NCBI GenBank assembly: GCA_030447725.1
Contig: JAUJOQ010000001.1
Span: forward strand, 94,821-158,820
DNA: 64,000 nt
Origin: Thermoleophilaceae bacterium
GTDB taxonomy: Bacteria > Actinomycetota > Thermoleophilia > Solirubrobacterales > Thermoleophilaceae
Direction of reading: 5' to 3'
Shown: one piece after another, positions 24,385-33,518 of the stretch
How positions within the stretch are numbered: position 1 is the stretch's first letter
Layout of the letters: the number at the start of each line of letters is the position of its first letter
The notes under the pieces: model-generated
Told to the model about the DNA's origin: nothing
The model's input: only the letters and a program-made list of their open reading frames with translations
Database searches by the model: none
Position numbers and translations under genes: made by a program

Positions 24385-25950
24385 ATGCGGCGCAAGAGCT
24401 CCGAGAGCTACGAGGAGAAGCTGGCCCAGCTCACCGAGCTGCGCGAGCAGGCCCTTCACACGGATCCCCAGGCCGAGTCAAAGCAGCACGCCAAGGGCAA
24501 GATGACGGCCCGCGAGCGGCTCGAGAAGCTGCTCGACCCCGGCTCCTTCGAGGAGCTCGACACCTTCGTGCGCCACCGGACCACCGAGTTCGGGATGGAG
24601 AAGAACATGCCATGGGGCGACGCCGTGGTCACCGGCCACGGCACTATCGACGGCCGCCCGGTGTGCGTGTTCTCCCAGGACTTCACGGTATTCGGGGGGT
24701 CTCTCGGGGAGGTGATGGCCGAGAAGATGGTGAAGGTCATGGACCTGGCGGCCAAGATCGGCTGCCCGGTGATCGGCATCAACGACTCCGGTGGCGCGCG
24801 CATCCAGGAGGGGGTCGTCTCCCTGGGCGCCTACGGCGACGTGTTCGTGCGCAACGTGCAGTGCTCCGGCGTGATCCCCCAGATTTCGCTGATCATGGGC
24901 CCGTGCGCTGGTGGCGCCGTGTATTCGCCGGCGATGACGGACTTCATCTTCATGGTCAAGGAGACCTCGCACATGTTCATCACGGGGCCCGACGTGATCA
25001 AGACGGTGACCGGCGAGGAGGTCGAGTTCGAGGAGCTCGGCGGAGCGATGACACACAGCACCAAGTCGGGCGTCGCGCACTTCGCCTCCGAGGACGAGGA
25101 GGCGTGCCTGGAGGACGCCCGCTTCCTGATGTCCTTCCTGCCCCAGAACAACCTCGAGCTGCCGCCGCGTATGGACTCGGGCGATCCGCACGACCGCATG
25201 GATGGAGACCTCGCCACGATCGTGCCCGAGAATCCCAACAAGCCCTACGACATGCGCGACGTGGTGAGCCGCATCGTCGATGACGGCGACTTCTTCGAGG
25301 TGCAGGAGCACTTCGCCAAGAACATCGTGGTCGGCTTCTCGCGCCTGGGCGGCAGGCCCGTCGGCGTGGTGGGCAACCAGCCCGCGCACATGGCGGGCGT
25401 GCTCGACATCGACGCCTCGGAGAAGGCCGCCCGCTTCGTGCGCTTCTGCGACGCGTTTAACGTGCCGCTGGTCACCCTCTGCGACGTCCCCGGGTTCCTC
25501 CCCGGCACCAGCCAGGAGTGGAGCGGGATCATCCGCCACGGCGCCAAGCTGCTGTACGCCTTCACGGAGGCCACGGTGCCCAAGCTGACCGTGGTCACGC
25601 GCAAGGCCTACGGCGGCGCCTACGACGTCATGAACTCGAAGCACATGCTGGCCGACTTCAACTTCGCCTGGCCCCAGGCGGAGGTGGCGGTGATGGGCCC
25701 CGAGGGCGCGGTCAACATCATCTACCGCCGCGACATCGCCAACTCACCCACGCCGGAGGAGCGCCGCCAGAAGCTGATGGACGACTACAAGGCCCGCTTC
25801 GCCAACCCCTATTCGGCCGCCGAGCGCGGCTACATCGACGACGTGATCGAGCCCCAGCAGACCCGCCCCAAGCTGATCCGCGCGCTCGAGACGCTCGACA
25901 CCAAGCGGGTGGCGGGCCCGAAGCGCAAGCACGGGAACATCCCGCTGTAG
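24385..25950 (+). CDS. Acyl-CoA carboxylase carboxyltransferase (beta) subunit
   Basis: Transfers CO2 from carboxybiotin to an acyl-CoA, most likely propionyl-CoA (PccB/AccD5 type), cytoplasmic. 521 residues from ATG 24385; an ATG four codons upstream is possible but overlaps the likely -10. Motifs: [64 protein letters not shown] (acyl-CoA oxyanion region), [21 protein letters not shown] and [16 protein letters not shown], with [17 protein letters not shown] near the end. The alpha subunit (biotin carboxylase-BCCP) is 11 kb away at 37379, so the holoenzyme is encoded in two places. Confidence 0.95.
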   Translation: MRRKSSESYEEKLAQLTELREQALHTDPQAESKQHAKGKMTARERLEKLLDPGSFEELDTFVRHRTTEFGMEKNMPWGDAVVTGHGTIDGRPVCVFSQDFTVFGGSLGEVMAEKMVKVMDLAAKIGCPVIGINDSGGARIQEGVVSLGAYGDVFVRNVQCSGVIPQISLIMGPCAGGAVYSPAMTDFIFMVKETSHMFITGPDVIKTVTGEEVEFEELGGAMTHSTKSGVAHFASEDEEACLEDARFLMSFLPQNNLELPPRMDSGDPHDRMDGDLATIVPENPNKPYDMRDVVSRIVDDGDFFEVQEHFAKNIVVGFSRLGGRPVGVVGNQPAHMAGVLDIDASEKAARFVRFCDAFNVPLVTLCDVPGFLPGTSQEWSGIIRHGAKLLYAFTEATVPKLTVVTRKAYGGAYDVMNSKHMLADFNFAWPQAEVAVMGPEGAVNIIYRRDIANSPTPEERRQKLMDDYKARFANPYSAAERGYIDDVIEPQQTRPKLIRALETLDTKRVAGPKRKHGNIPL

Positions 25951-25959
25951 CAAGTCCCG

Positions 25960-27465
25960 TCAGCGAAACTCGATGCGCGAGCGCGACAGCACCACGTCGC
26001 CGTCCTTCTTGGTGCCGGCAAGGAGGCGGGCCAAAGGCTCCAAGTAGGGCTTGGCCTCCTGGTATCCCTCGTCGTCGACCGCCCCCTCGTTCTCCGCCAG
26101 CTCGAGGATCGGGGCGAAGTCGAGATAGTTCGACGCCTCGAAGCCCTCACCCAGCCGCTCGGAGGCGGCGCTGAAGTCCGGATCGTCGGCCAGCGTGTCG
26201 GTGGGCTCGAGCAGCGCCTCGGCGGACTCGTCTCCGAGTGCGATTGCCACCCGCTCGCCGCGCTGGACCACGTGCAGAGGGCCGGGCAGCTCCGGCGCCT
26301 CCACGGTGAAGCCATCACCGCCGCCCGGGAGGGTCAGCTCACTCACCGTCTCGCCGGAGTCGGCCTCCTTGCGCGCCAGACGACCGAGCACCTCGATGGT
26401 GCGCCGTGACGTGTCGGGGTCCTCCGTCTCGATCACCGCCCCGGCCCTGAGCTCCTCGAGCGAGGTGCCGCCGGCGAAGACGCCTAGATCGCCCATCCAG
26501 GCGAGGATGTCGTCGTCCAGGTCGAGGCCCGTCGCCTGGCGCACCTGGCCCTCCAACTGCTGCTGGCCGCCGGCTGCGGAGCCAAAGAGGCGCACGAGCT
26601 TGCCGAGCGACTCCCCGATCTCCGGCTGTCCGGCGGCGAAGAAGGAATCAACTGGAAGGTCCTCGATGACATCCGTGCCCGAGCCGAAGAACAGCGGCCC
26701 GACGAGGCCGACCAGCGCGGCCGGGAGCGTGGAGTCCACCACCACCGCGTCCGACTCCACTGACAGCCCGACCACATACGGCTCGCTGAAGATGCCAACG
26801 AACGGAGCGAACAGCGCGCCCTCCGGCCCCAGGGAGCTGAGCAACTTGCGGCCGTCGAAGTAGACGGTCGCCAGGGAGTCCTCGGGCAGCCGGTCGAGCG
26901 CCTCCTCGACGCGCTCGGCGCCCTCGATCGACTCCTCGCCGGCCGCCGTGTCGACCGCCGCCTTGAAGCCGCCCTCGGTGCCGATCACCACGTTGCCCTC
27001 GACGACACCCCCGGCAGTGTCGCCGTCGGTCACGTAGTCGGTGCCCTCATAGGAGCGCTCCTCGTCCCTGCGGGTCTTCTCGAGCGCCTCGCGGGCGGCG
27101 TCCTCGTCGGTGGTCTGGATGATCGCCGCGGCGTCGGCGTCGTCCTCGCGGATCTTCGACACGAAGAACACCGCCTCATCTCCCAGCCACGGCTTCACAT
27201 CCTCGGCGTAGTCGAGGCCGTCCTCGCGGAAGGCCTCGGTCAGGCCCTTCTCGATCTGCGCGTCCAGATCCTCGCCGCCGGGGAAGCGGGCGGCGATGTC
27301 CTGAACGGCGCGCTCGGAGTCCCCCTCGGGATCGAGCGTGACCGTGCCGTACACCGCTGCGTCTTCGGGCACGAGCTCGGACGCGGAGCCACCGGCCCCG
27401 CTGTCCCCGCAGGCGGTGAGCGCCAGGATTGTGAGCGCGGTGAGGGCGACTGCAGGGGCGCGCAT
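25960..27465 (-). CDS. DUF3352 lipoprotein
   Basis: Secreted, lipid-anchored protein of 501 residues from ATG 27465. Signal peptide with lipobox LTAC (cleavage before the Cys at about residue 19). The body fits DUF3352: repeated alpha/beta units with LVPEDAAVYGTVTLDPEGD at the start, TVYFDGRKLLSSLGP in the middle and EGFEASNYLDFAPILEL near the end. Strongly acidic. No enzyme motif. A paralogue lies at 56754-58274. A TAGCTT hexamer 7 nt before the ATG, overlapping the upstream gene's stop, supports this start over a TTG three codons earlier. Role unknown. Confidence 0.83.
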   Translation of the reverse strand: MRAPAVALTALTILALTACGDSGAGGSASELVPEDAAVYGTVTLDPEGDSERAVQDIAARFPGGEDLDAQIEKGLTEAFREDGLDYAEDVKPWLGDEAVFFVSKIREDDADAAAIIQTTDEDAAREALEKTRRDEERSYEGTDYVTDGDTAGGVVEGNVVIGTEGGFKAAVDTAAGEESIEGAERVEEALDRLPEDSLATVYFDGRKLLSSLGPEGALFAPFVGIFSEPYVVGLSVESDAVVVDSTLPAALVGLVGPLFFGSGTDVIEDLPVDSFFAAGQPEIGESLGKLVRLFGSAAGGQQQLEGQVRQATGLDLDDDILAWMGDLGVFAGGTSLEELRAGAVIETEDPDTSRRTIEVLGRLARKEADSGETVSELTLPGGGDGFTVEAPELPGPLHVVQRGERVAIALGDESAEALLEPTDTLADDPDFSAASERLGEGFEASNYLDFAPILELAENEGAVDDEGYQEAKPYLEPLARLLAGTKKDGDVVLSRSRIEFR

Positions 27466-27472
27466 CGCTGTC

Positions 27473-27478
27473 AAGCTA
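27473..27478 (-). promoter_or_regulatory. Candidate -10 element TAGCTT (minus strand)
   Basis: Reads TAGCTT on the minus strand, ends 7 nt before the ATG at 27465 and includes the TAG stop of the upstream gene. Confidence 0.38.
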
Positions 27479-30085
27479 GCGCGAAAGGCGGCGATGCAGA
27501 GCCAGGCCGGCGCCGAGCATCGTCAGCGCAATCACCGCCAGCAGTCCCAGCCTGAGCCCGGTGAACGGCAGCGACCCGCCGCCGACGGTGTCCCCGGCCG
27601 GCTCGGTCTTCCCACCGTCGCCGCCCGTCTCCTCATCGCGGTCGCCCGGCGAGCTCTCCTCTTCCTCGCGGCGGGTCTCCTCTTCGCCGCGCCGAGCGGC
27701 GCCCTCCGCCGGCGCGATCACGTAGGTGCGCGTGCCGGCGGCGACCGTGAAGCTGGCCCCGTCGCCGTCGAGCGAGACCTCCGGCGCTGCGCCCGCCGCC
27801 CGCGCCCGCCGCCGAGCGGCTGCCTGCGGCACCGGGTCGCCCTCCACCCGGTCCACAGTCACGTTGGCCGGCAGCGCCAGCGCCAGGCGCACCGAGCCCG
27901 CGCCGTCGCTCGCCACCTTCACCCGCAGCCGCTCGCCGCCGTCGAGCCGGGCGCGCGCGCCGTCCACGGTGGCGGCCGACACGTTCTCCAGGCTCAGCTC
28001 CAGCGCATTCTGGGCGGGCGTGGCGGGGACCGCCTCCCAGTCAGTGCCCTCAACGGTGTTCAGCCCGGGCGGCCCCGCTGCGGCCCCGGCGGAGGTCACC
28101 TTCTTCGTGATCGGGTCGCCCTCCCCGAACGCGAGGCTGCGAGCGCTGATCTCGCCGCGGGCGGGGTCCACCCCCGGATCTCCGGAGAGATCGCGTGCGC
28201 GCAGGTCCGACAGCCAGTAGGCGTGATCGTGCACGAGGCCGAGCGCCGGCCGGTCGGCCGCCGGCACGAAGGCGTAGTCGACCCGGCCGGGATCGCGTTT
28301 CACGCGCGACTCGCCGAGGAAGTCCCGGGCGGCGTCCCACGCGTCTTGTATCGCCAGGGTGAAGTGCTCCCCGGGGGCGAAGGACCAGAGCTGGCTGCGC
28401 AGGCCCAGCTCGTCGAAGCGCGCCTGCTGGGCGCGCGGGCCCACGTAGGGCACCAGCTCGTCGGCGATCTCCACCCAGTTGAGGTAGGGGATCCAGCGCG
28501 CGTTCTCGAGCACGAGGTTTGAGTTGCCGGAAGCGTTGGGGTTGCCGTTCTCGTCGACGGGCGGGGCCACACCGGGGGCGGGCCAGACCGCTCGCGAGGG
28601 CGGCCCCACCGCGGTGAAGGCGCGGCCGAACAGGTCGGGGTACTGGGTGCCGAGCTTGTAGGCGCCGTAGCCGCCCATGGAGTAGCCCGTGAGCGCGACG
28701 CGCTCGGAGTCCAGGGAGAAGTGGCGGGCCACATCTGCCCACACCTCGAAGAAGTCGGCCTCGGCCTCGTCGGTGTACCAGCCGTCGGTGCCCCGGCCGA
28801 GCGTCGTGACCACGAGGTTCTGGCGCTGGTCGCCGAACTGGCGTAGCTGGTTGGGCGAGAACACCGCGTACTGGGTGTAGGTGCCGCCCAGCGAGTGCAG
28901 GGAGAAGGTGAGGCCTGCCGGCCTGGCCGGGTCGTATCCCGGCGGCACGGTGACGATGTAGGGCTGCAGCTGGCCGCCGTAGGCCGGGAAACCGGACTTC
29001 ACGCCCTCCGGGACGCCCAGCGCGGATGCGAAGATGCGCGCCTGCTCGCGCCCGGGCGGGGAGTGCAGATCCTCGTCGACGGCCGAGGCGAGCTTGGCGA
29101 AGTCCACGTCGGCGAAGAAGCTTCCGGTGTCGCGGTCGGCCAGAGCGCGCGACTGCTTGTCCTCGAACCAGTTGCCGATCCCCGGGAAGGTCGTGTAAGG
29201 CAACATCGGAGTCTTGCTCTGGGGCTCGTCGAAGCGAAAGCCGAGGTTGAACACGGCGGGCGCGCGCTGCACGAGACTGCCCGACGCCGGCTCGTCGGCG
29301 CCGGGCGAGGAGCCGGCGGGCACCTGCCTCCAGGCACTCCCGGTCCAGAGACCGGCGCCCATCACGTAGCGCCACGTGGCCGCGCCCGGATCCATCAGCG
29401 AGCGCGGCACCCTGATCGTCATCTGATTCGTGGACGCGTCGATCGATACCGCGCCCTCGGGAAGGGCGGTCGAGGCCCCGTCTGGGAGTGTGTGCACCAC
29501 CCCTCCGGTGCCATGTGCGGTGATGAACCGGTCGAGGCCCGGCGAGCCGACGCCCGCGCCGAGCGGCCATTGCACCAGGTCGCCCCCCGAGCGGTCCGTG
29601 TCGATGCCGAGGCCCACCACCGTCACGTCGCCGGCCTTCACCGTGTTCAGGGTCACGCGATAGACGATCGCCTCGGCGGTGGGCTTGATCCGCAGCTCAA
29701 CGATGTCGGCGGCGTTGCCGGCGAACCGCTCCGCGGTGGGGTAGAGGACGTCGCCTGCTGTGGGCGAGGCGATGTCGCCGCCCGGGTTGGCGATGCCGCG
29801 ACTGCCCGACAGCGGCACGGTGTCCGCTCCCCGGTCGTCGAAGAGGTAGTCCTGGTAGAGGTACTCCCCGCCGCGCAGGGCGTCGGTGCCGGAGACCAGC
29901 AGCGGCGCGGCGGCAAAAGGTGCCTGCACCGACAGCGGCGGAGCGTCGGCGGGCGGGGCGTAGAGCAACGGCGGACCGGGCCGCTGACCCGACGACACGC
30001 TGGGGAGCGAGGCCGCGCCGGCGCCGCCTGGCGCCGCGAGCAACCACGTGCACACGCACGCCACAGCAAGCACCAGTCTCCTCAC
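27476..30085 (-). CDS. Cell-wall-anchored (LPXTG) alpha/beta hydrolase
   Basis: 869-residue surface protein from GTG 30085. Signal peptide RRLVLAVACVCTWLLAAPGGAGA. The N-terminal about 330 residues look like a beta-rich substrate-binding region. A hydrolase domain follows, with LTFSLHSLGGTYTQYAVF and the nucleophile elbow VALTGYSMGGYGAYKLG, like PHB-depolymerase or prolyl-oligopeptidase-type esterases. A His in FAPGEHFTLAIQ may complete the triad. The C-terminus has LPFTG, a hydrophobic helix (LGLLAVIALTMLGAGLAL) and basic HRRLSR, a complete sortase sorting signal. The substrate is unknown. A TACGGT hexamer lies 6 nt upstream of the GTG. Confidence 0.82.
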   Translation of the reverse strand: MRRLVLAVACVCTWLLAAPGGAGAASLPSVSSGQRPGPPLLYAPPADAPPLSVQAPFAAAPLLVSGTDALRGGEYLYQDYLFDDRGADTVPLSGSRGIANPGGDIASPTAGDVLYPTAERFAGNAADIVELRIKPTAEAIVYRVTLNTVKAGDVTVVGLGIDTDRSGGDLVQWPLGAGVGSPGLDRFITAHGTGGVVHTLPDGASTALPEGAVSIDASTNQMTIRVPRSLMDPGAATWRYVMGAGLWTGSAWRQVPAGSSPGADEPASGSLVQRAPAVFNLGFRFDEPQSKTPMLPYTTFPGIGNWFEDKQSRALADRDTGSFFADVDFAKLASAVDEDLHSPPGREQARIFASALGVPEGVKSGFPAYGGQLQPYIVTVPPGYDPARPAGLTFSLHSLGGTYTQYAVFSPNQLRQFGDQRQNLVVTTLGRGTDGWYTDEAEADFFEVWADVARHFSLDSERVALTGYSMGGYGAYKLGTQYPDLFGRAFTAVGPPSRAVWPAPGVAPPVDENGNPNASGNSNLVLENARWIPYLNWVEIADELVPYVGPRAQQARFDELGLRSQLWSFAPGEHFTLAIQDAWDAARDFLGESRVKRDPGRVDYAFVPAADRPALGLVHDHAYWLSDLRARDLSGDPGVDPARGEISARSLAFGEGDPITKKVTSAGAAAGPPGLNTVEGTDWEAVPATPAQNALELSLENVSAATVDGARARLDGGERLRVKVASDGAGSVRLALALPANVTVDRVEGDPVPQAAARRRARAAGAAPEVSLDGDGASFTVAAGTRTYVIAPAEGAARRGEEETRREEEESSPGDRDEETGGDGGKTEPAGDTVGGGSLPFTGLRLGLLAVIALTMLGAGLALHRRLSR

Positions 30086-30091
30086 GCTTCG

Positions 30092-30097
30092 ACCGTA
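30092..30097 (-). promoter_or_regulatory. Candidate -10 element TACGGT (minus strand)
   Basis: Reads TACGGT on the minus strand and ends 6 nt before the GTG at 30085. Confidence 0.35.
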
Positions 30098-30132
30098 TCG
30101 CCCACCGCCACGGCACGCGCCACCCGCCCGAA

Positions 30133-30154
30133 GGATCTCCGGCGAGCACCGCAC
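30133..30154. repeat. Composite intergenic repeat, single unit (site 3)
   Basis: One GAGCACCGCAC (30144-30154) preceded by GGATCTCCGGC, a close match to the 26-bp tandem unit of array 2 with four bases missing. It lies 7 bp beyond the stop of the cyclodeaminase gene, in the same orientation relative to that stop as sites 1 and 4. Confidence 0.75.
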
Positions 30155-30161
30155 ACTTCAC

Positions 30162-31115
30162 TCACAAACAGGCGCGACCAGGCTTCACAATGCCGGCTTC
30201 GGCCGCTTCGAGCACGGCCAGGCAGACGGCCACGTCCTGGATGGCCAAGCCAGTCGAGTCGAACAGCGTTATCTCGTTGTCGGACGTGCGACCCGGCGCG
30301 GCTCCCGTGAGCACGGCCCCCAGCTCCGTCACCTGCTCGCGGCTGATCCGGCCGGCCTCCAGTGCCCCGGTCAGCTCGCCGCCGTGGCTTGCCTGAAGCC
30401 ATTCGTCACAGAACAGCCGGGCGCTCTGCACCACCTCCATCTCCGCCTCGGCCTTGCCCGGCCCATCCGCGCCGAGCATGGTGAGGTGCGTCCCGTGGTG
30501 CACCTCGCCCGCCCGCACGATCGGCTCCCTCCCGGGAGTCACACACGTGACGATGTCGCAGTCCAGTGCGTCCTCCCGGGTCCCGGCCTCCCAGCCGAGT
30601 TCGCCCGCGAGCGACCCCGCGGCCTCCGGGCTGGGGTCGAAGCAGATGCCCGGCCCGTACTCGGCCGCGGCCAAGCACCGCGCGGCCCACCTCCCGTGGA
30701 GCCCGCAGCCCACGATCCCGACCGTGCGGGCGTCCTCGCGAGCGAGCTCCTGTGCCGCTACGGCAGCCACCGCACCGGTGCGCAGAGCCGTGACGGAGCG
30801 CACGTCCACGAGCGCGAGCACCGAACCGCTGGCCTCGTCGGACACGCAGATCAGCCCCTGCACCACCGGCAGGCCGCGGACCGGATTGTCGGTGAAGGAG
30901 GTGGCCCACTTGAGGATGGCGATGCCCCCGCCGCGGGCGGGCATCGCGCGAAAGTCCCCGTTGGGCACCTCGAGGTACACCTTGGGCGGCATGGACCAAG
31001 CGCCGCTGGCGTACTCCACGAATCCGTTGCGCACTCGGTCGATCGCCTCCGAAGGGGACACCGCGGCCAGCACAGCGTCCCCGTCGAAGACTGCGATGTC
31101 AGGCGGGGAAGCCAT
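30162..31115 (-). CDS. Ornithine cyclodeaminase/mu-crystallin family dehydrogenase
   Basis: NAD(P)-dependent enzyme of the ornithine cyclodeaminase/mu-crystallin/alanine dehydrogenase family, cytoplasmic. 317 residues from ATG 31115, directly before conserved sequence (FDGDAVLAAVSPSEAIDRV). PPKVYLEVPNGDFRAMPA and GIAILKWATSFTDNP carry the substrate Lys and Arg region. VGIVGCGLHGRWAARCL is the Rossmann glycine motif, followed by ICFDPSPEAA. TLFDSTGLAIQDVAVC closes the family pattern (D-S-T-G-x-A). The actual substrate (ornithine, ketimine or N-substituted amino acid) cannot be read. Divergent from the small gene at 31218. Confidence 0.88.
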   Translation of the reverse strand: MASPPDIAVFDGDAVLAAVSPSEAIDRVRNGFVEYASGAWSMPPKVYLEVPNGDFRAMPARGGGIAILKWATSFTDNPVRGLPVVQGLICVSDEASGSVLALVDVRSVTALRTGAVAAVAAQELAREDARTVGIVGCGLHGRWAARCLAAAEYGPGICFDPSPEAAGSLAGELGWEAGTREDALDCDIVTCVTPGREPIVRAGEVHHGTHLTMLGADGPGKAEAEMEVVQSARLFCDEWLQASHGGELTGALEAGRISREQVTELGAVLTGAAPGRTSDNEITLFDSTGLAIQDVAVCLAVLEAAEAGIVKPGRACL

Positions 31116-31200
31116 CGTCGGGTGTGCCCGCGAGAGCCGGCCGTAAGCGGGCGAAGCGCCATAGGTCGAAGGTGGGAATGTCGGCCATCCGGCCCCACGG

Positions 31201-31206
31201 TACCCT
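31201..31206 (+). promoter_or_regulatory. Candidate -10 element TACCCT of the small gene
   Basis: TACCCT ends 11 nt before the GTG at 31218. The same hexamer precedes the biotin carboxylase gene at 37379. Confidence 0.33.
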
Positions 31207-31217
31207 TCGGCACCGTC

Positions 31218-31463
31218 GTGGGCACCAACGGCAGGCAACACCCTCGCCGGCCGCGCATCGAGGTCCGCCAAGCGTCAGCATCACCCGAGGAGGCGGCGGC
31301 CATCGCCGCCGCGATCGAGCATTTCGTGCGCGACACCGCACCGGCGCCACAGGCGCCCGCGACTGCGGTGAGTCCGTGGCTTCGCGCAGGGCTTTTCGAG
31401 AACGCCGGGCTCGACCCCTGCGGCGCCTCTCCCTGGGGCGACGGAGAACCCTGGGGCCGCTGA
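31218..31463 (+). CDS. Small protein, possibly an acyl-CoA carboxylase epsilon-like subunit
   Basis: 81 residues from GTG 31218. PRIEVRQASASPEEAAAIAAAI recalls the single conserved helix motif (hhVhxGxPxxEExAAhxA) of the small epsilon subunits of actinobacterial acyl-CoA carboxylases. A linker rich in Ala/Pro and a Trp-containing C-terminus (SPWLRAGLFENAG) follow. The resemblance is short, so this is tentative. It is not adjacent to a carboxylase gene here but lies between the two carboxylase subunit loci. Could equally be a lineage-specific hypothetical protein. Confidence 0.52.
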   Translation: MGTNGRQHPRRPRIEVRQASASPEEAAAIAAAIEHFVRDTAPAPQAPATAVSPWLRAGLFENAGLDPCGASPWGDGEPWGR

Positions 31464-31489
31464 GCTCCGCGAGGGCGCGCGTCAACTCC

Positions 31490-31517
31490 CCCAACCCCCG
31501 ACCCGCAGAGGGTTGGG
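31490..31517 (+). terminator. Stem-loop after the small gene
   Basis: CCCAACCC and GGGTTGGG form an 8-bp stem around a 12-nt loop, 27 bp after the stop at 31463. No U-tract follows (CGAAAAAC), so it may be a Rho-assisted or merely structural element. Confidence 0.3.
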
Positions 31518-31658
31518 CGAAAAACACGCGGCATCCGCGGCTTAGACGTCCTACCCCCGCCTACCGGAAGTGGTGGTCGACTTCCCGGCTCTCGCGGGCC
31601 TATCGGTGGGTCCTGCACCCGTCCGAACGCAATAAGCCGAAAGCCGATCAGCTTTTGC

Positions 31659-31664
31659 TACTTT
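31659..31664 (+). promoter_or_regulatory. Candidate -10 element TACTTT of the sulfate assimilation operon
   Basis: TACTTT ends 6 nt before the ATG at 31671, in an AT-richer 40-bp stretch. A leaderless operon mRNA is implied; no riboswitch-like fold was recognised in the 200 bp upstream. Confidence 0.42.
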
Positions 31665-31670
31665 CACCGG

Positions 31671-33518
31671 ATGGAGCCGACCACGACGCCCCCCGCCGCC
31701 CCCGCCCCCACCGCCACCGCCACCAACGGCCGTAAGGGCTCGCTGACCAACCCCGAGGTCGTGGAGGACGTACCGGGCCACGTCATCCCGATTCTCGAGC
31801 GCGAGTTCGACGACTTCGACAACGAGGCCGAGAAGTTCCTCGACGGCCAGACCGAGGAGACCGAGTTCATCGGCTTCCGACTCAAGCAGGGGGTGTACGG
31901 CCAGCGACAGGCCGACGTGCAGATGATCCGAGTGAAGCTCCCGTGGGGAGGCGTCACCCCCGAGCAGATGGAGGCCTTCGCCGACGGCGTGGAGCGCTAC
32001 GCGCCGCTGAACAAGGGCCACATCACCACCCGCCAGAACATCCAGATCCACCACGTGCCCCTGCGCGACGCCGCCGCGCTGATCCGTGACCTCTCGGACT
32101 CCGGCCTCTCCTCGCGCGAGGGGTGCGGCAACACGGTGCGCAACGTGACCGGCGACCCCTGGGCCGGCGTGTGCGAGGACGAGCTCTTCGACATCACCCC
32201 CTACGCGGGGGCGTACGTGCGCTACTTCGTGCGCCACCCCACCACCCAGCTGATGCCACGCAAGATCAAGACGGCGTTCTCGGCCACCGACGCCGACGTC
32301 GCCATCACCGGCATCCACGACATCGGCTTCCTCCCGCGCGTGCGCGACGGCGTGAAGGGCGTGGAGATCCGCGTCGGCGGCGGCACCTCGATCATGCCCC
32401 GGGTGGCCCCCACGCTCTACGACTTCGTGGAGCTCGACAACGGCGACTACCTCAAGGTCACCGAGGCTTGCTTTCGCATCTTCAACCGCCAGGACTGGCT
32501 GCGCGTCAACCGGGCCCGGGCCCGGATCAAGGTGCTGATCGACAAGATCGGAATCGACGAGTTCCGCGCCCAGGTGGAGGAGGAGCTGAAGGGCGATTGG
32601 GTCGACCAGCGGGACTTCGATCCTCAGCCCAAGCTGTTCGTCCACGACGAGGAGGCGAACGCACCGCAGCTGCTGCCGAGCTATGCGCAGCCCAACGGCG
32701 ACCTCGCGGAGTTCGAGCGTTTCCGTTCCGACAACGTCGCCGCCCAACGTCAGGCCGGCTTCTCGACCGTGCACGTGAAGGTCACTCGCGGCGACCTCAC
32801 CCCGGAGCAGTTCCGCGGCCTCGCGCGGATCATGCGCCACCTCTCCGGCGGCTACGCGCGCACCACGGTCGAGCAGAACCTGGTGCTGCGCTGGGTGCGT
32901 GACGAGGCGGTATATGAGGTCTGGCAGCGCCTGAAGGCCCTCGGCCTCGGCGACTCCGGGCCGATGAAGGTCACCGACGTGGTCAGCTGCCCGGGCACCG
33001 ACTCGTGCAAGCTCGGCATCACCAGCTCGATGGGGCTCAACCGCGCAGTGCAGCAGCGCGTCGAGGAGATGGACATCCAGGACCCGCTCACGCGCAAGGT
33101 GCACATCAAGATGTCCGGCTGCCCCAACGGCTGCAGCCAGCACCACATCGCCAACATCGGCTTCTACGGAGCGTCGATCAAGGTCGGGGACAAGACCATC
33201 CCGGCATACATCCCGCACATCGGCGGCACGTTCGTCGGCGGCGAGGTGATCTACGGAACGCGGCTGAAGTCGCGGCTGCCGTCCAAGCGCGTGCCGGACG
33301 CGGTGGAGCGCTGGCTGCGCCTCTACGAGGCAGAGCGCAACGAGGGCGAGGAGTTCAACGACTTCGCCGAGCGCGTGGGTGCGCAGCGCTTCACCGAGCA
33401 GATCTCAGATCTGGCCCTGCCTGTCGAGTTCACGGTGGAGAACATGGGCTTCTTCATCGACTGGAGCCGCGACGAGCTCTACCGCGTGGTGCGCGGTGAG
33501 GGCGAATGCGCAGTCTGA
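31671..33518 (+). CDS. sirA: Ferredoxin-dependent sulfite reductase
   Basis: Six-electron reduction of sulfite to sulfide with a siroheme-[4Fe-4S] centre, cytoplasmic. 615 residues with two symmetric nitrite/sulfite-reductase halves: ferredoxin-like domains (FRLKQGVYGQRQADVQMIRVKLPWG and later GFSTVHVKVTRGDLTPEQF) and siroheme-binding segments (HITTRQNIQIHHV, GCGNTVRNV). Cluster and siroheme ligands are Cys440, Cys446, Cys484 and Cys488 (CPGTDSC and SGCPNGC). The family also contains nitrite reductases; the following cysH, cysD and cysN make sulfite the likely substrate. First gene of the operon; cysH starts inside its 3' end. Confidence 0.93.
   Translation: MEPTTTPPAAPAPTATATNGRKGSLTNPEVVEDVPGHVIPILEREFDDFDNEAEKFLDGQTEETEFIGFRLKQGVYGQRQADVQMIRVKLPWGGVTPEQMEAFADGVERYAPLNKGHITTRQNIQIHHVPLRDAAALIRDLSDSGLSSREGCGNTVRNVTGDPWAGVCEDELFDITPYAGAYVRYFVRHPTTQLMPRKIKTAFSATDADVAITGIHDIGFLPRVRDGVKGVEIRVGGGTSIMPRVAPTLYDFVELDNGDYLKVTEACFRIFNRQDWLRVNRARARIKVLIDKIGIDEFRAQVEEELKGDWVDQRDFDPQPKLFVHDEEANAPQLLPSYAQPNGDLAEFERFRSDNVAAQRQAGFSTVHVKVTRGDLTPEQFRGLARIMRHLSGGYARTTVEQNLVLRWVRDEAVYEVWQRLKALGLGDSGPMKVTDVVSCPGTDSCKLGITSSMGLNRAVQQRVEEMDIQDPLTRKVHIKMSGCPNGCSQHHIANIGFYGASIKVGDKTIPAYIPHIGGTFVGGEVIYGTRLKSRLPSKRVPDAVERWLRLYEAERNEGEEFNDFAERVGAQRFTEQISDLALPVEFTVENMGFFIDWSRDELYRVVRGEGECAV

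Noticed and set aside
27338..28522. Long plus-strand frames opposite the DUF3352 and LPXTG hydrolase genes (and many similar frames elsewhere)
   Set aside because: They are antisense shadows of high-GC coding sequence, with Arg/His/Gln-rich composition and no domain pattern.
30086..30154. An upstream start of the LPXTG hydrolase that would begin inside the site-3 repeat
   Set aside because: The signal peptide starts exactly at GTG 30085, and the extra 23 residues are a translation of repeat sequence.
31464..31670. A riboswitch (for example SAM-type) before the sulfite reductase gene
   Set aside because: No recognisable consensus core or pairing pattern was found; the -10-like element 6 nt before the ATG leaves no room for a leader RNA.
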